A stretch of 64,000 nucleotides of DNA from Prochlorococcus marinus subsp. marinus str. CCMP1375 (GCF_000007925.1 NC_005042.1:1302001-1366000), one strand, 5' to 3'; shown: positions 30,358-39,901, counted from the first letter of the stretch. Notes: a model not told the origin generated them from the letters alone. Made by a program: numbers and translations.

Positions 30358-30544
30358 AGGATATCAACTGAATACGATGGGCACCGTCTTGCCGCAATGT
30401 CAGGTACAAAGCGTCTACCAATCCTCCTCCAGCTTGGCTCTTTACTCCTCCAAGCCAAGCGAGAACAAGGCCAAGGAAGTTCTTCTCTATCAAAAAGCCT
30501 GCAACAGGGACCAACAATACGATAGCTGAAATGTCCTCCCTCAC
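30323..30544 (-). CDS. possible small hydrophobic protein (or part of a structured RNA)
   Basis: A 73-codon frame beginning GTG with no clear ribosome-binding site. It encodes a hydrophobic N-terminal half (AIVLLVPVAGFLIEKNFLG) and a polar C-terminal tail. The DNA is GC-richer than its surroundings and open in other frames as well. It contains an 8-bp hairpin (30432-30439 with 30453-30460), so a non-coding RNA is an equally good explanation. Confidence 0.3.
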   Translation of the reverse strand: MREDISAIVLLVPVAGFLIEKNFLGLVLAWLGGVKSQAGGGLVDALYLTLRQDGAHRIQLISFSQDRNQYQQY

Positions 30545-30635
30545 TAGGATGCACGCTACCGTGTTCCATAATATTTTCTTGCTTTTTTTGGGGAAATGAT
30601 TCAGGACTCACAAATAAATAACAGTAAATTTGATC

Positions 30636-30671
30636 AAAAAAAATCAGCCACCCATTGAGAGTGACTGATTT
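30636..30671 (-). terminator. rho-independent terminator of petF
   Basis: Read on the minus strand, AAATCAGTCAC pairs with GTGGCTGATTT (11 bp with one wobble) across a short loop. A run of eight T's follows. It lies about 50 bases after the petF stop. Confidence 0.85.
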
Positions 30672-30719
30672 AAGCTTGATTAGCAAGTATTAAAAAAACT
30701 TTCTGAAAGAAACAGACAG

Positions 30720-31019
30720 TTAGTAAAGCTCTTCTTCGGCGTGAGTTGTAATGGTCACGTCAGAAGTTGGATAAGCGACACAAGTCAAAACAAATCCAGC
30801 TTCAAGCTGGTCATCATCCAAAAAGCTTTGATCAGATTGATCTACACTCCCAGAGGTTATTTTTCCTGCGCAAGTAGAACAAGCACCTGCTCTACATGAA
30901 TAAGGGAGATCAATCCCTTGCTCCTCTGCAGCATCGAGAATGTACTGATCATCAGGGACCTCAATGGTTTGATTCAAACCCTCACTTTCGCTTACGAGGG
31001 TGACTTTATAAGAAGCCAT
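30720..31019 (-). CDS. petF: [2Fe-2S] plant-type ferredoxin
   Basis: Soluble electron carrier accepting electrons from photosystem I. The 99-residue sequence has the cluster-binding cysteines in [13 protein letters not shown] (residues ~41-53) and the fourth Cys in LTCVAYP near 79. The C-terminal EEELY is typical of photosynthetic ferredoxins. An upstream TTG would add 28 residues, but the ATG at 31019 gives the normal N terminus (MASYKVTLV). A terminator follows. Confidence 0.96.
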   Translation of the reverse strand: MASYKVTLVSESEGLNQTIEVPDDQYILDAAEEQGIDLPYSCRAGACSTCAGKITSGSVDQSDQSFLDDDQLEAGFVLTCVAYPTSDVTITTHAEEELY

Positions 31020-31185
31020 GGGGTATACAAGAGGGGGACTTTGTGAATTGGAGGTAAAAAATATTACCTCGAGATGAACCCTTTTTACACTGTATTGGGT
31101 CAAATGTGGCTCTCAATTGTCAAAAATAACAATCAAGCCAATCAAAAAGCATTCACCTATAAGATTGACTTATCAATGGTTGCTT

Positions 31186-32100
31186 TTAAGGGTGATTTCT
31201 GCATAGGCGTATTAAAGCCCAGTTATCGCTGGAATAAGAGTCAATTAGCTCCCAACCCAATATAGAGAGAAAATTCGTTATATCCTCAACTTGAGCAACC
31301 AATAATCCACTTAAACAAAGCCGACTATATGAATGAGTAAGTTTAAAGAAGTAAGGTGCCAACTCCTTAATGACTGGAGAAAGTGTATTACAAATCAGTA
31401 AATCAGCACTTAAAGGATTCAACTGATTCGCCAAATTCTCAATAGATCCAAGAGAAACACTTAATTGCTTTTGACTGAGATTATTCAACACTATATTTTC
31501 AGAAGTCGCTCTTACAGCTAGAGAATCTATGTCAATAGCCCTAACTTCTTTAGCACCTAATTTAATTGCAGCTATTCCCAAAACTCCACTTCCACATCCA
31601 ATATCAACAACTTTCTTGCCTAAAGGCGGGTTACGTTCAAGATCTTCTAAACAGAGACGAGTAGTTGGATGGCTGCCTGTTCCAAATGCACTACCTGGGT
31701 CCAGTTTAATAACAATTCTATTGGAATATATGTCAGGCAACTCTAACCAAGAAGGCAAAATTAAAATCTTCGACCCAACTGGATCTGCCTTCCAAAACTT
31801 CTTCCAGCTCGAGCTCCAATCTTCATCAATAATTTTTTCCCATTTAGTATTCAAGACATCTTCCCGAAAAGCCTTATTCAAAGCCAACAAAGAATTCTCA
31901 AACTCTTCTCTATCTTTTTTCAACCACTCGTGGGAAGGCAACCAAACCATAAGAGTTTGATCTTGCAAATTATCTGGGGATCTTTCAATTGCATAGCTTT
32001 TTATTCCAGCCATATTTAAAAACCACAAAAAACTTTCCTCAACATCAGGGGGGAAAACTAATTCGAATTTCCACCAAAAAAACTCAGTTGATTGAATCAC
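31186..32100 (-). CDS. prmA: ribosomal protein L11 methyltransferase
   Basis: Trimethylates ribosomal protein L11. The N-terminal ~110 residues form the substrate-recognition domain. The catalytic domain contains the family signature PGSAFGTGSHPTTRLCLE near residue 145, the SAM loop VDIGCGSGVLGIAA near 174 and NTLSPVI. Length (304) is usual. It lies 25 bases after serA on the same strand, suggesting co-transcription. Confidence 0.94.
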   Translation of the reverse strand: MIQSTEFFWWKFELVFPPDVEESFLWFLNMAGIKSYAIERSPDNLQDQTLMVWLPSHEWLKKDREEFENSLLALNKAFREDVLNTKWEKIIDEDWSSSWKKFWKADPVGSKILILPSWLELPDIYSNRIVIKLDPGSAFGTGSHPTTRLCLEDLERNPPLGKKVVDIGCGSGVLGIAAIKLGAKEVRAIDIDSLAVRATSENIVLNNLSQKQLSVSLGSIENLANQLNPLSADLLICNTLSPVIKELAPYFFKLTHSYSRLCLSGLLVAQVEDITNFLSILGWELIDSYSSDNWALIRLCRNHP

Positions 32101-32125
32101 TTCCTTAAAAACTGAAGACTAATAA

Positions 32126-33712
32126 TTAAAAGGTAACTGCATGGGCTTGATTAATTCCCTCGACCGCGAGAATAGAGGTCAAAAGTTCTGATGGGATTGG
32201 ATCATCAATACTCAAAACCATTACAGCCTCTCCTCTAACTATTCTTCTTCCAACCTGCATAGCTGCAATGTTGACATTATGAGTCCCAAGTAATGAACCT
32301 AATTTCCCAATAATGCCTGGCATATCTCGATGTCTTGTAAAAAGCATGTACCTGCTAGGAGAAACATTGATTGGAAATTCATCAATGCTAGAAATTCGCA
32401 ATTCCCCATCAGCTAAAACTGTTCCAGTCACACTATTAGTACCTTTGTCCGCAAAGGTTCTTAGCTGTAGTGAACCTCCTGGGAAATCAGGGCTGGCTTC
32501 ATCTTTCACTTCCTCAACACTTATTCCTCTACCTTGGGCTTCTAAAGAAGCATTGACGTAATTAATCCTGTTGCCAAGGGCACTAGAAAGCAATCCTTTC
32601 AAGGTTGCTATTACCAATGGCTGGGAAGGATGTTGGGAAAATTCACCTTGAAGCTTGACTTCAATTTTCTGAATCTGACCTCCTGAAACTTGACTGGCTA
32701 ATAAACCAAGTGATTCAGCAAGTTGCAAATGAGGTTTAAGACTATCCATTATTTCTGCTGAAAGGCCTGGTATATTCACAGCACTTCTTGCAGGAAGGCC
32801 TAAAAGAACATCTCTAATTTGTTCTGCAACATCTATAGCAACATTCTGTTGGGCTTCTGCAGTAGATGCCCCTAAATGAGGTGTAAGGATCAGATTATTT
32901 TTAACATTCAATAATGGAGAGTCATTCTTCAAAGGCTCTTGAGAATATACATCTAAAGCAGCACCACCAATAACATTAGAATTCAATGCCTCTGCAAGTG
33001 CAGTTTCATCAATTATTCCGCCTCTAGCACAATTAACCAATCTCGCATTTTGCTTCATAGAGGAAAGCAATTTAGCGTCAACTAGATTTTCTGTTTCTGA
33101 AGTCCTAGGCAAATGAAGAGTTATGAAGTCAGCCTCTTTAAAAAGATCATCTATAGAACTAAGTCTTACCTGCATCTGTAAAGCTCGTTCTGCAGAAACA
33201 AAAGGATCAAAAGCCATAACATCCATTCCCATGGCATTTGCAACCTTTGCAACATGAGAGCCGATTTTCCCAAGGCCCACCACTCCTAAAATTTTCTTAT
33301 AAAGTTCGTTACCAACAAATTTCTTTCTATCCCACTTTCCCGAGATAGTACTTAAATGTGCTTGAGGAATATTCCTTGATAGAGACAAGAGTAAAGCAAG
33401 AGCATGCTCAGCAGCAGCAATAGTATTGCCTCCAGGAGAATTTACAACGATCACTCCACGCTTCGTAGCGGCAGGAACGTCAACATTATCTACACCAACA
33501 CCAGCCCTACCTATAATCTTTAAATTGACTCCAGCCTCAATAATTTCAGAATTGACTTGAGTACCTGAACGAATCATTAAAGCTTCATAGTCTCCTATAA
33601 TTTCTTTTAGCTGATTGGATGAAAGACCTAAACGTTGATCAACCTGAGAGACTTGACTCAGGATGTCTATGCCCGCATGGTCTATTGGGTCTGAAACTAG
33701 AACTTTTGTCAT
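32126..33712 (-). CDS. serA: D-3-phosphoglycerate dehydrogenase
   Basis: First enzyme of serine synthesis. The NAD-binding [14 protein letters not shown] lies near residue 143, the catalytic RGGIIDE near 230 and the general acid His in LTPHLGAST near 277. The C-terminal half carries the intervening (ASB) domain and an ACT domain (about 455-528), giving the long 528-residue form that is typically controlled by serine. Upstream of prmA. Confidence 0.95.
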   Translation of the reverse strand: MTKVLVSDPIDHAGIDILSQVSQVDQRLGLSSNQLKEIIGDYEALMIRSGTQVNSEIIEAGVNLKIIGRAGVGVDNVDVPAATKRGVIVVNSPGGNTIAAAEHALALLLSLSRNIPQAHLSTISGKWDRKKFVGNELYKKILGVVGLGKIGSHVAKVANAMGMDVMAFDPFVSAERALQMQVRLSSIDDLFKEADFITLHLPRTSETENLVDAKLLSSMKQNARLVNCARGGIIDETALAEALNSNVIGGAALDVYSQEPLKNDSPLLNVKNNLILTPHLGASTAEAQQNVAIDVAEQIRDVLLGLPARSAVNIPGLSAEIMDSLKPHLQLAESLGLLASQVSGGQIQKIEVKLQGEFSQHPSQPLVIATLKGLLSSALGNRINYVNASLEAQGRGISVEEVKDEASPDFPGGSLQLRTFADKGTNSVTGTVLADGELRISSIDEFPINVSPSRYMLFTRHRDMPGIIGKLGSLLGTHNVNIAAMQVGRRIVRGEAVMVLSIDDPIPSELLTSILAVEGINQAHAVTF

Positions 33713-33812
33713 TTAAGGCGAAACTATGCCTGAGTAAACTTTAATAAGCAAAAGGTTACTGATCCGTTTTCTATCAAATAGGTCAGAATTTAAACAATTG
33801 AGGACAGTTTTT

Positions 33813-34376
33813 GTGGCCACTTGCATCCTTGTACTAAAAGACCAAGAAACAGCATATGAACTTTTGGAGAAATTAAAATCCAACTCAACCCTAATAACAA
33901 ATTTTCAAGTCATAGAGCCATCTGCGAAAGACAAAGTCAATCCTAAAGACCCTCCAAAACAATTAAAGGATGGACTACCAAAGACGTTCAAGTTCAAAGA
34001 TGTGAAATTATTTAATCCAAAGCTTTCTCAAAAAGAACGGCAAAAAAAAATGTCCCTATGGTTAATGCCTTTTGGATTTATAGCTGGTTTAACCTTCGCG
34101 GGGATGACAAATCTGAACACCTTCTCTAAGTTTGGCATAAATCCTTTGGGAGAAACATTTACAGGAGGTCTTCTTGGCATGACTTCTGGATGGATAGGAA
34201 GTTTTTTTGCCGCTAGGAGTGTAAATACTTCTGAGGATGAACTTAAAAGTCTTCGGAAACGCAATGAGCAAGGACTCTGGCTAGTTGTTCTAGAAACCCC
34301 TTTTGAAATTGAAGTGCCATGGCAATTAATTAAAGAAATCGAACCAATAGAAATAGTCAATCTAAATGTAACTTGA
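33813..34376 (+). CDS. conserved cyanobacterial membrane-associated protein
   Basis: A 187-residue protein starting with GTG at 33813, chosen because GAGGA lies eight bases upstream; an in-frame TTG at 33798 lacks such a site. A soluble N-terminal half is followed by two hydrophobic segments (about residues 84-105 and 118-140) rich in glycine, then a short soluble tail. I do not recognise the family. The stop overlaps the TTG start of the next gene (TTGA), indicating translational coupling to the S4-domain gene. Confidence 0.68.
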   Translation: MATCILVLKDQETAYELLEKLKSNSTLITNFQVIEPSAKDKVNPKDPPKQLKDGLPKTFKFKDVKLFNPKLSQKERQKKMSLWLMPFGFIAGLTFAGMTNLNTFSKFGINPLGETFTGGLLGMTSGWIGSFFAARSVNTSEDELKSLRKRNEQGLWLVVLETPFEIEVPWQLIKEIEPIEIVNLNVT

Positions 34377-35161
34377 AACTTTCTAGAAAAAAGCTTCTAA
34401 AAGGTTGTATCTATCCTAAAAAAATAGAACAACTTCTTATCGAAACCGAACATGTTCTAAAGACTTGGACTCCCATTTGGACATCATTTCTTAGTGCTCC
34501 AGTTCAGGAAGAAATAAAAAACGTTTTTAAAGAGATTGCAGATATCTCTTATTCCTCAAATGGCGGTTATCCCAATGCTGAACGGAAAAGAATTCTCTTA
34601 CAAAGACAGCAAAATGAAACCTTCTTGAATGATGAGAATGTACCAATCAAAGCTATTAAAATTGAAGGTAATTTCTTATTTGATAGAACTGAGCCTGAAG
34701 ATTTCCGCCAGTCTATAGCTGAAACTGGTGTCAAAGCAGAGGAAATTGGTGACCTTTGGATTACAGGGGATAGAGGCGCCCAAGCAATGTGCACTCCAGA
34801 AGCATTAAAGCTTCTCCAAAACAATCAAGGCTTTATAAGAGATGTAGAAATCAAATACAAATCAATCGACCTAACAGACCTTAGAATTCCTTTTCAACGT
34901 AACCCTAAAAAAATTACATCAGTTGAAGCTTCAAAAAGATTGGATGCTATTGCTTCTGCAGGTTTTGGGATTTCAAGGGCTAAAATCATTTCTCAAATTA
35001 GAGAAGGAAGAGTAAGGCTAAACTGGCACACAATAAATAATGCTAGTCGTGCACTGACAATAGGAGATCGGGTTGACCTTGAAGGGAAAGGAAGTATAGA
35101 AGTACTTAATCTTGAGATCACTAAAAAAGATAGATGGAGAGTGGAATTAATAAGAAAATAA
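34373..35161 (+). CDS. S4-domain RNA-binding protein (YlmH-like, cyanobacterial photosystem II S4 type)
   Basis: A 262-residue protein with a C-terminal S4 domain (about 183-240: KRLDAIASAGFGISRAKII, then QIREGRVRLNW). The N-terminal part matches YlmH-type proteins (GGYPNAERKR near 66). Cyanobacterial and plastid members are annotated as photosystem II S4 domain proteins; the YlmH family has been linked to ribosome quality control in Bacillus. The start is TTG overlapping the upstream stop. Function here is inferred from family only. Confidence 0.75.
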   Translation: MKLSRKKLLKGCIYPKKIEQLLIETEHVLKTWTPIWTSFLSAPVQEEIKNVFKEIADISYSSNGGYPNAERKRILLQRQQNETFLNDENVPIKAIKIEGNFLFDRTEPEDFRQSIAETGVKAEEIGDLWITGDRGAQAMCTPEALKLLQNNQGFIRDVEIKYKSIDLTDLRIPFQRNPKKITSVEASKRLDAIASAGFGISRAKIISQIREGRVRLNWHTINNASRALTIGDRVDLEGKGSIEVLNLEITKKDRWRVELIRK

Positions 35162-35240
35162 AAACTCTTAAAGCCTTTACTGCTAGCTTATTTGTATAAG
35201 AGCCTTAAATTTGAGCCATAAATTTAATGGCTTTAATTTC

Positions 35241-35312
35241 GGGCGATTAGCTCAGAGGTAGAGCACTACCTTGACACGGTAGGAGTCACTGGTTCGATTC
35301 CAGTATCGCCCA
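35241..35312 (+). tRNA. tRNA-Val (anticodon GAC)
   Basis: Complete cloverleaf: acceptor GGGCGAT/ATCGCCC, D-arm GCTC-AGAGGTA-GAGC, anticodon loop TTGACAC giving GAC, and T-arm with GGTTCGATTCC. CCA is not encoded. It ends 6 bases before the GTG start of murD, so the two may share a transcript that is processed. Confidence 0.96.
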
Positions 35313-35318
35313 TTCCCT

Positions 35319-36731
35319 GTGAAAGAATTTGAGAATCCACCTCCAATAACCGTAGCCATTGGCTTGGGGCGTTCAGGCGTGGCCGCCGCCAGGTATCTAA
35401 ACGATCAAGGTGAAAAAGTCCAAATATTTGAATCGTCTAAGAAAGCATCCTTTGGGAAATTATCTGGAAATTTGGAAAAGGAAGGGATAAAAGTAAACCT
35501 TGGTGTCCCTCTAAATTTTTCAAGCTTTCAACCAATTCTAGAAAAACTTGCTTTAGTAATCGTTAGTCCTGGAATTCCTTGGGATCATCCAACCCTTAAT
35601 CAACTAAGAAAAAGAGGAATAATTGTTGAATCTGAAATCAACCTTGCTTGGAGAGCGCTAAAAAATACTCCTTGGGTAGGCATTACAGGAACTAATGGTA
35701 AAACTACAGTCACTCACATGCTCAACCATGTTCTTAACAACAGTTTTATTGAATCAACAATTGGTGGAAATGTAGGTAAGGCAGCTACCGAAATTGCTTT
35801 AGCTCTAAGAAAATCGACTAAACACAAGCCAAAATGGCTGATCATGGAACTCAGTAGTTATCAAATAGAAACTGCTCCTGAGATATCTCCAGAAATAGGA
35901 ATATGGACTACTTTGACTCCCGATCACCTAGAAAGACATGGGTCTCTAGAGAATTACTTTGCCATCAAAAGAACACTCATCGCAAACTCATCAATCCGAA
36001 TATATAATGCTGATGATAAATATTTATCAAAAAACCGATTAAATCTTCCCAAGGGATTATGGGTTAGCGCTCAAAAATATAATTCAAATATAAATCAATT
36101 GGATTTTTGGATATCATCAAATGGAATGGTAATAGAACAAGGAAATGAATTATTTCACTCTTCAGCACTTCAATTACCAGGAGATCATAATTTACAAAAC
36201 CTTCTTTTAGTCTCAGCTGCTGCAAGAAAAATTGGTCTGTCCGGAATGGCAATAGAAAATGCCTTAATTAGTTTCGCAGGGATAACTCATAGACTTGAAA
36301 AGGTTGATAAAATAATAGACATAGACATCTTTAATGACAGCAAAGCTACCAATTTCGACTCTGCAGAAATAGGCCTCAAGGCAACTTCAGCTCCTGTAAT
36401 ACTTATAGCGGGTGGACTATCGAAGCAAGGCATTTATCTTGATTGGATTAATCAAATTAAAGAGAAAGTATGTGCTGTTATACTTATTGGGGAAAGCAGA
36501 GTTAAATTACAACATTTAATTAAAAGCCATGGTTTTAGAGGGGAAATTGTGTGCTACGAAAAGCTAGACAAAGCTGTAGATAAAGCAATAAAACTTGGTG
36601 TAAAATTTAGGGCAAAAAGCATACTATTCTCACCGGGTTGCGCAAGCTTCGATCAATATAGTAATTTCGAGGAAAGAGGTGATCATTTTAAAAAACTAAT
36701 AAAGGAATCTTCAATCAATTACAAATTATAA
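35319..36731 (+). CDS. murD: UDP-N-acetylmuramoylalanine-D-glutamate ligase
   Basis: Adds D-glutamate during peptidoglycan precursor synthesis. The N-terminal Rossmann part (GLGRSGVAAARYLND) is followed by the ATP-binding GITGTNGKTTVTHML near residue 124, the ELSSYQIE block near 185 and the C-terminal NDSKATNFDSAE near 344. Length (470) is usual. It starts with GTG seven bases downstream of tRNA-Val. Confidence 0.95.
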   Translation: MKEFENPPPITVAIGLGRSGVAAARYLNDQGEKVQIFESSKKASFGKLSGNLEKEGIKVNLGVPLNFSSFQPILEKLALVIVSPGIPWDHPTLNQLRKRGIIVESEINLAWRALKNTPWVGITGTNGKTTVTHMLNHVLNNSFIESTIGGNVGKAATEIALALRKSTKHKPKWLIMELSSYQIETAPEISPEIGIWTTLTPDHLERHGSLENYFAIKRTLIANSSIRIYNADDKYLSKNRLNLPKGLWVSAQKYNSNINQLDFWISSNGMVIEQGNELFHSSALQLPGDHNLQNLLLVSAAARKIGLSGMAIENALISFAGITHRLEKVDKIIDIDIFNDSKATNFDSAEIGLKATSAPVILIAGGLSKQGIYLDWINQIKEKVCAVILIGESRVKLQHLIKSHGFRGEIVCYEKLDKAVDKAIKLGVKFRAKSILFSPGCASFDQYSNFEERGDHFKKLIKESSINYKL

Positions 36732-36865
36732 AAGATACTTCCTTGGCTAACTTCTACAAGAAATATAATAAAATCTTCAAGCACAATTCATATTGGACGG
36801 TGATCACTCCAAATCTGAAGTAGCAAAATCTATTATTTAAAGATATATTTAAACCAGACTAGTTG

Positions 36866-37186
36866 ATGATTGTGAATGAAACCCCTCCAATCCCAGAATC
36901 TATAGGCTATAAAAAGCTCAACAAACTTCTATGTAATGCCAAGAAAGATTTACAAGGGTTAAAAGACACTGAAAATGAAAATCAATCATTAGAGCTAGAA
37001 AGCAAGCTTGAGAAATCGCTAGAGCATTGGTTGTCAGTGAGTAATGAACTAATTAAAAATATTCGTAGCGATAAAGAATATTTATCAACTTTGAAAGAAC
37101 CAAATGCATTGCTTGCTCTAGGAGCTATGGAAGCACATATAAACATGGCAATACAAGCATTAAAAGCATCACAATCTGAAGATTAA
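36866..37186 (+). CDS. small conserved hypothetical protein
   Basis: A 106-residue, acidic, highly helical protein without membrane segments. It has a charged central region (residues ~25-65, Glu/Lys-rich) and a C-terminal hydrophobic helix around NALLALGAMEAHINMAIQAL. An in-frame TTG start lies three bases upstream. No family recognised; composition and codon use match neighbouring real genes. Confidence 0.6.
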   Translation: MIVNETPPIPESIGYKKLNKLLCNAKKDLQGLKDTENENQSLELESKLEKSLEHWLSVSNELIKNIRSDKEYLSTLKEPNALLALGAMEAHINMAIQALKASQSED

Positions 37187-37216
37187 ATTTTTATACCTAA
37201 TCAAAAAAGAATCTTT

Positions 37217-37627
37217 CTATATAGACTGATTCAATTTGGAGAACAATTCATTTACTCTTTTTTGGTTAACTCCAAGATCACCCAAACCTATTCTAGAAGC
37301 TGATCTGACTTGTATTATGTTTTTTGAAGGAATTCGAAGAATCTCAAGATCATCTGGGAATCTAAAAACAAAGCTCCTCACAATTCCATGCCAATAATCT
37401 TTATCACTCTCAATAACCGTGACTCTAGGTAAATCTGAGGAAATCTGTATTAGCTTTTCATAGGCTTGATTAATATTTCGAAAAGACCATTCCACTCTTA
37501 CACAATTAGTTGAAATCAAACATTCAGAAAGATTATCCGGTTTAGATAAGGCCATTGAATCACTAGTTCCTGTGACTAATAATATAATTAAATAAAGAGG
37601 AATAATAATTTGCTTCATTAAAGTCAA
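37217..37627 (-). CDS. DUF1499 family exported protein
   Basis: A 136-residue protein with an N-terminal signal-like segment (residues ~6-24). The remaining ~100 residues resemble DUF1499, a family of small lumenal or periplasmic proteins of unknown role: NCVRVEW near 41, VTVIESDKDYWHGIVRSFVFRFPDD, and QVRSASRIGLGDLGVNQKRV at the end. Confidence 0.78.
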   Translation of the reverse strand: MTLMKQIIIPLYLIILLVTGTSDSMALSKPDNLSECLISTNCVRVEWSFRNINQAYEKLIQISSDLPRVTVIESDKDYWHGIVRSFVFRFPDDLEILRIPSKNIIQVRSASRIGLGDLGVNQKRVNELFSKLNQSI

Positions 37628-37695
37628 GGTCTAAAGAAAGCGATGCTTCTAATAGGAAGAGTTGACAAATTATACTTAATTAAGTATAAGAAAAT

Positions 37696-37878
37696 ATGGA
37701 AATCTCTAAAAGAAGGCCTTCTAAAAGGTTTATAAGCCAAATCAACTTTGAGGAAATAGATCACAGACTTTCCTGTGGATGGCATGTAGAAGTTGAAGGA
37801 AGTGGCCAAAGAAAGAGATATCTAAGAGACATAACTGAATGCCCTCAATTGGAATCAGAAGATAGAATTGCAATCTAG
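37696..37878 (+). CDS. small hypothetical protein
   Basis: A 60-codon frame starting ATG. The product has a basic N terminus (KRRPSKRF), a central GWHVEVEGSGQRKRY and an acidic C terminus. No family is recognised. An opposing frame covers part of it, but the protein-like charge pattern favours this strand. Confidence 0.5.
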   Translation: MEISKRRPSKRFISQINFEEIDHRLSCGWHVEVEGSGQRKRYLRDITECPQLESEDRIAI

Positions 37879-38095
37879 AGTTTTCTCTTTCGAATTTCTC
37901 TAATACCCTTTACGAAGACTTGCATAGCCAATACTCTGCATAATTTTCCAAAAATCTATCTTAAAGCGTAATAAAACAAACTTATTGCAAAACCCTTGAG
38001 GATTACCTCTAGACTTACAAAACACCCAAGTTCTCTGAACAATTTCTCATGAGGCATTAAAAGTCTTCTAAGACCTTGGCTAATTACTTACTGAC

Positions 38096-38263
38096 ATGGA
38101 CCCCTTCGACCCTGCCATCCACTATGGACCTAATGATGCTGGAGTTTCTGCCATTTCAATAGCTCTTGTTGTTTTAGGGTTATTAGTTGGCTCCTGGGCA
38201 TTTGGAGCTTTATATGGAATTATTTCTAATTACTTTCAAGGCAAAGGAAAGAAAGATAACTAA
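38096..38263 (+). CDS. small single-helix membrane protein (55 aa)
   Basis: A 55-residue protein with an acidic/polar N terminus (MDPFDPAIHYGPNDAG), one strongly hydrophobic helix (about residues 17-46) and a basic C-terminal tail (GKGKKDN). The positive-inside rule places the C terminus in the cytoplasm or stroma-like side. It resembles the many small thylakoid proteins of picocyanobacteria; no family is assigned. Confidence 0.65.
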   Translation: MDPFDPAIHYGPNDAGVSAISIALVVLGLLVGSWAFGALYGIISNYFQGKGKKDN

Positions 38264-38375
38264 TCAAATCAACAGGAGGGAAACCATAAAAACGATTATG
38301 AGCTTTAAAGATATTTTGCCAAGATGCGTTAATGATTAATATTTAAAACTCAACTAACTGAATCTTGCTAAGGAG

Positions 38376-38528
38376 TTAATCAATGGTTGACTTCAGATGT
38401 ACCTCTAAGCATTGGGTTACACACTCCGTACCTTCATCTCCAAGACTACATGCCGTTATGCATTCAAAATAAGAGTCAATTGCGTCTGTTTCATCAACAA
38501 AATTAGAGTGATCCTTAGAACTAGACAT
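38376..38528 (-). CDS. small protein with twin CX3C motif (50 aa)
   Basis: A 50-residue acidic protein. Its core is ECITAC, eight residues, then CVTQC, that is CX3C-X8-CX3C, within a predicted helical hairpin. Four cysteines in this spacing could bind a metal or form two disulfides; no family is assigned. The frame is shorter than a typical annotation cut-off but has ATG, clean stop and strongly protein-like composition. Confidence 0.62.
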   Translation of the reverse strand: MSSSKDHSNFVDETDAIDSYFECITACSLGDEGTECVTQCLEVHLKSTID

Positions 38529-38746
38529 GTGTTCGCACAAACTTAGGCTATATCTTTAGCATAACTTAGTGATGATGTGACGAATTAGTTACCATAGATA
38601 AAGTACCTAAGCATTAATTACTACCATCATATTGACGCTTTAAGTATTCACTGTGACAATCATCCAATACTAAGAAAAAAGATTGAATGCATGAATCAAA
38701 TGATTTCAAAGTATATTAGTTCATTGAATTTTAATAAGGGATCGAA

Positions 38747-39265
38747 ATGATCGGATCAAAGCTGAAAGAAGCTATTCGAAGTTATTCAGACTTCCCTAAA
38801 AAGGGAATACTTTTCCATGACATCTCCCCTATATTTTGTAAGCCTGATCTATATCAAGAGTTAATAGAAGAAATGGCAAAATCTGAAATATTAAACTCCT
38901 CAGATGCAATTATATCAATAGATGCTAGAGGATTTTTATTTGGGTCTTGTATATCACTTAAACTTTCGAAACCCCTAATACTAGCAAGAAAGGCTGGGAA
39001 ACTACCTGGTCCAATCTTATCAAGTACTTACAACTTAGAGTATGGAGAAAATAGTTTATCGATTCAAAAAGAATCGTTAAATGAATTCAAGAATTTTGCC
39101 ATTATAGACGACGTACTAGCAACTGGTGGAACCATAAACTGTGTTAAAAGTCTATTAACTTCTCACAATAAAAATATTTCCGGAGCTTGTGTAGTAATTG
39201 AGCTACTTGCTTTAAAAGCTAGAGAAAAATTAGATTTCCCTATATATTCAACATTAACACTTTAG
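38747..39265 (+). CDS. apt: adenine phosphoribosyltransferase
   Basis: Salvages adenine to AMP using PRPP. The PRPP-binding motif appears as FAIIDDVLATGGTINCV near residue 122, with the N-terminal FPKKGILFHDISPIF and the DARGFLFG hood region near 63. Length (172) is standard. AGGG lies eight bases before the ATG. The ATG overlaps the stop of a 19-codon upstream frame (ATGA). Confidence 0.94.
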   Translation: MIGSKLKEAIRSYSDFPKKGILFHDISPIFCKPDLYQELIEEMAKSEILNSSDAIISIDARGFLFGSCISLKLSKPLILARKAGKLPGPILSSTYNLEYGENSLSIQKESLNEFKNFAIIDDVLATGGTINCVKSLLTSHNKNISGACVVIELLALKAREKLDFPIYSTLTL

Positions 39266-39578
39266 ATTCAAGCTAACTACAAAGTTGAATTCAAGGGATG
39301 ATAAATAGTCTAAGGTTATTATTCTAAAATAGAGTTCTTAATCTAACGCCTTAAAAAAATTAAGCAAATACTCTATTGGAACTTATTAGAAATAGCACAA
39401 TATCACGAATAAGACATACATTAACAACCATTAACTCGGAAGAAAATCTCTTGAATGAATTGGAATTTCAAGAAGGTAATTTTTTTTACAGCACAAACCA
39501 TTGATTATTAATACATTATTTCCCAATTGGTTAAGAGGAAGCTACTAAAAACGTATTGTTATAGAAAAGGAGCAGTCT
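39266..39578. other. gene-free AT-rich spacer
   Basis: No protein-like frame or RNA was recognised in this stretch between apt and the SemiSWEET gene. Its last 20 bases contain AAAAGGAGCAG, a good ribosome-binding site for the downstream ATG at 39579. Confidence 0.5.
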
Positions 39579-39872
39579 ATGGAAGCTATTAACTCTATGG
39601 ATTTATTAGGATTAGTAGCAGGCACTTTAACAACAATTGCTTTCGTTCCACAGCTATTAAAAGTATGGAATTCCAAGTCTGCAAAAGATATATCCTATGT
39701 AATGTTTATTATGTTTATATTAGGAATAGTCTTATGGGAAATCTATGGTTGGGGAATTCATTCATTACCAGTAATTTTATTTAATGTGATTACTTTTTTT
39801 CTTGGTCTTGCAATATTAATCCTAAAATTTATATTTGACAGCCGAGAAAATAGCATTGTTAATAAGGACTAA
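39579..39872 (+). CDS. SemiSWEET-type sugar transporter
   Basis: A 97-residue protein with three transmembrane helices, forming a single PQ-loop/MtN3 unit. GLVAGTLTTIAFVPQLLKVW (residues ~11-30) contains the conserved PQ pair, and SAKDISYVMF follows. Bacterial SemiSWEETs dimerise and move small sugars by facilitated diffusion; the substrate is not known. A strong AGGAG ribosome-binding site precedes the start. Monocistronic. Confidence 0.88.
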   Translation: MEAINSMDLLGLVAGTLTTIAFVPQLLKVWNSKSAKDISYVMFIMFILGIVLWEIYGWGIHSLPVILFNVITFFLGLAILILKFIFDSRENSIVNKD

Positions 39873-39901
39873 GATTTTATATTATAATAAGTATACGTGA
39901 T

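Noticed and set aside
30225-30686. 153-codon minus-strand frame upstream of 30225
   Set aside because: It runs through the petF terminator hairpin and its residue order is not protein-like (rich in Arg, Cys, Pro and Trp). It probably just reflects the GC-richer block.
35241-35312. Integration site at tRNA-Val
   Set aside because: No integrase and no direct repeat of the tRNA 3' end was seen downstream; murD follows immediately.
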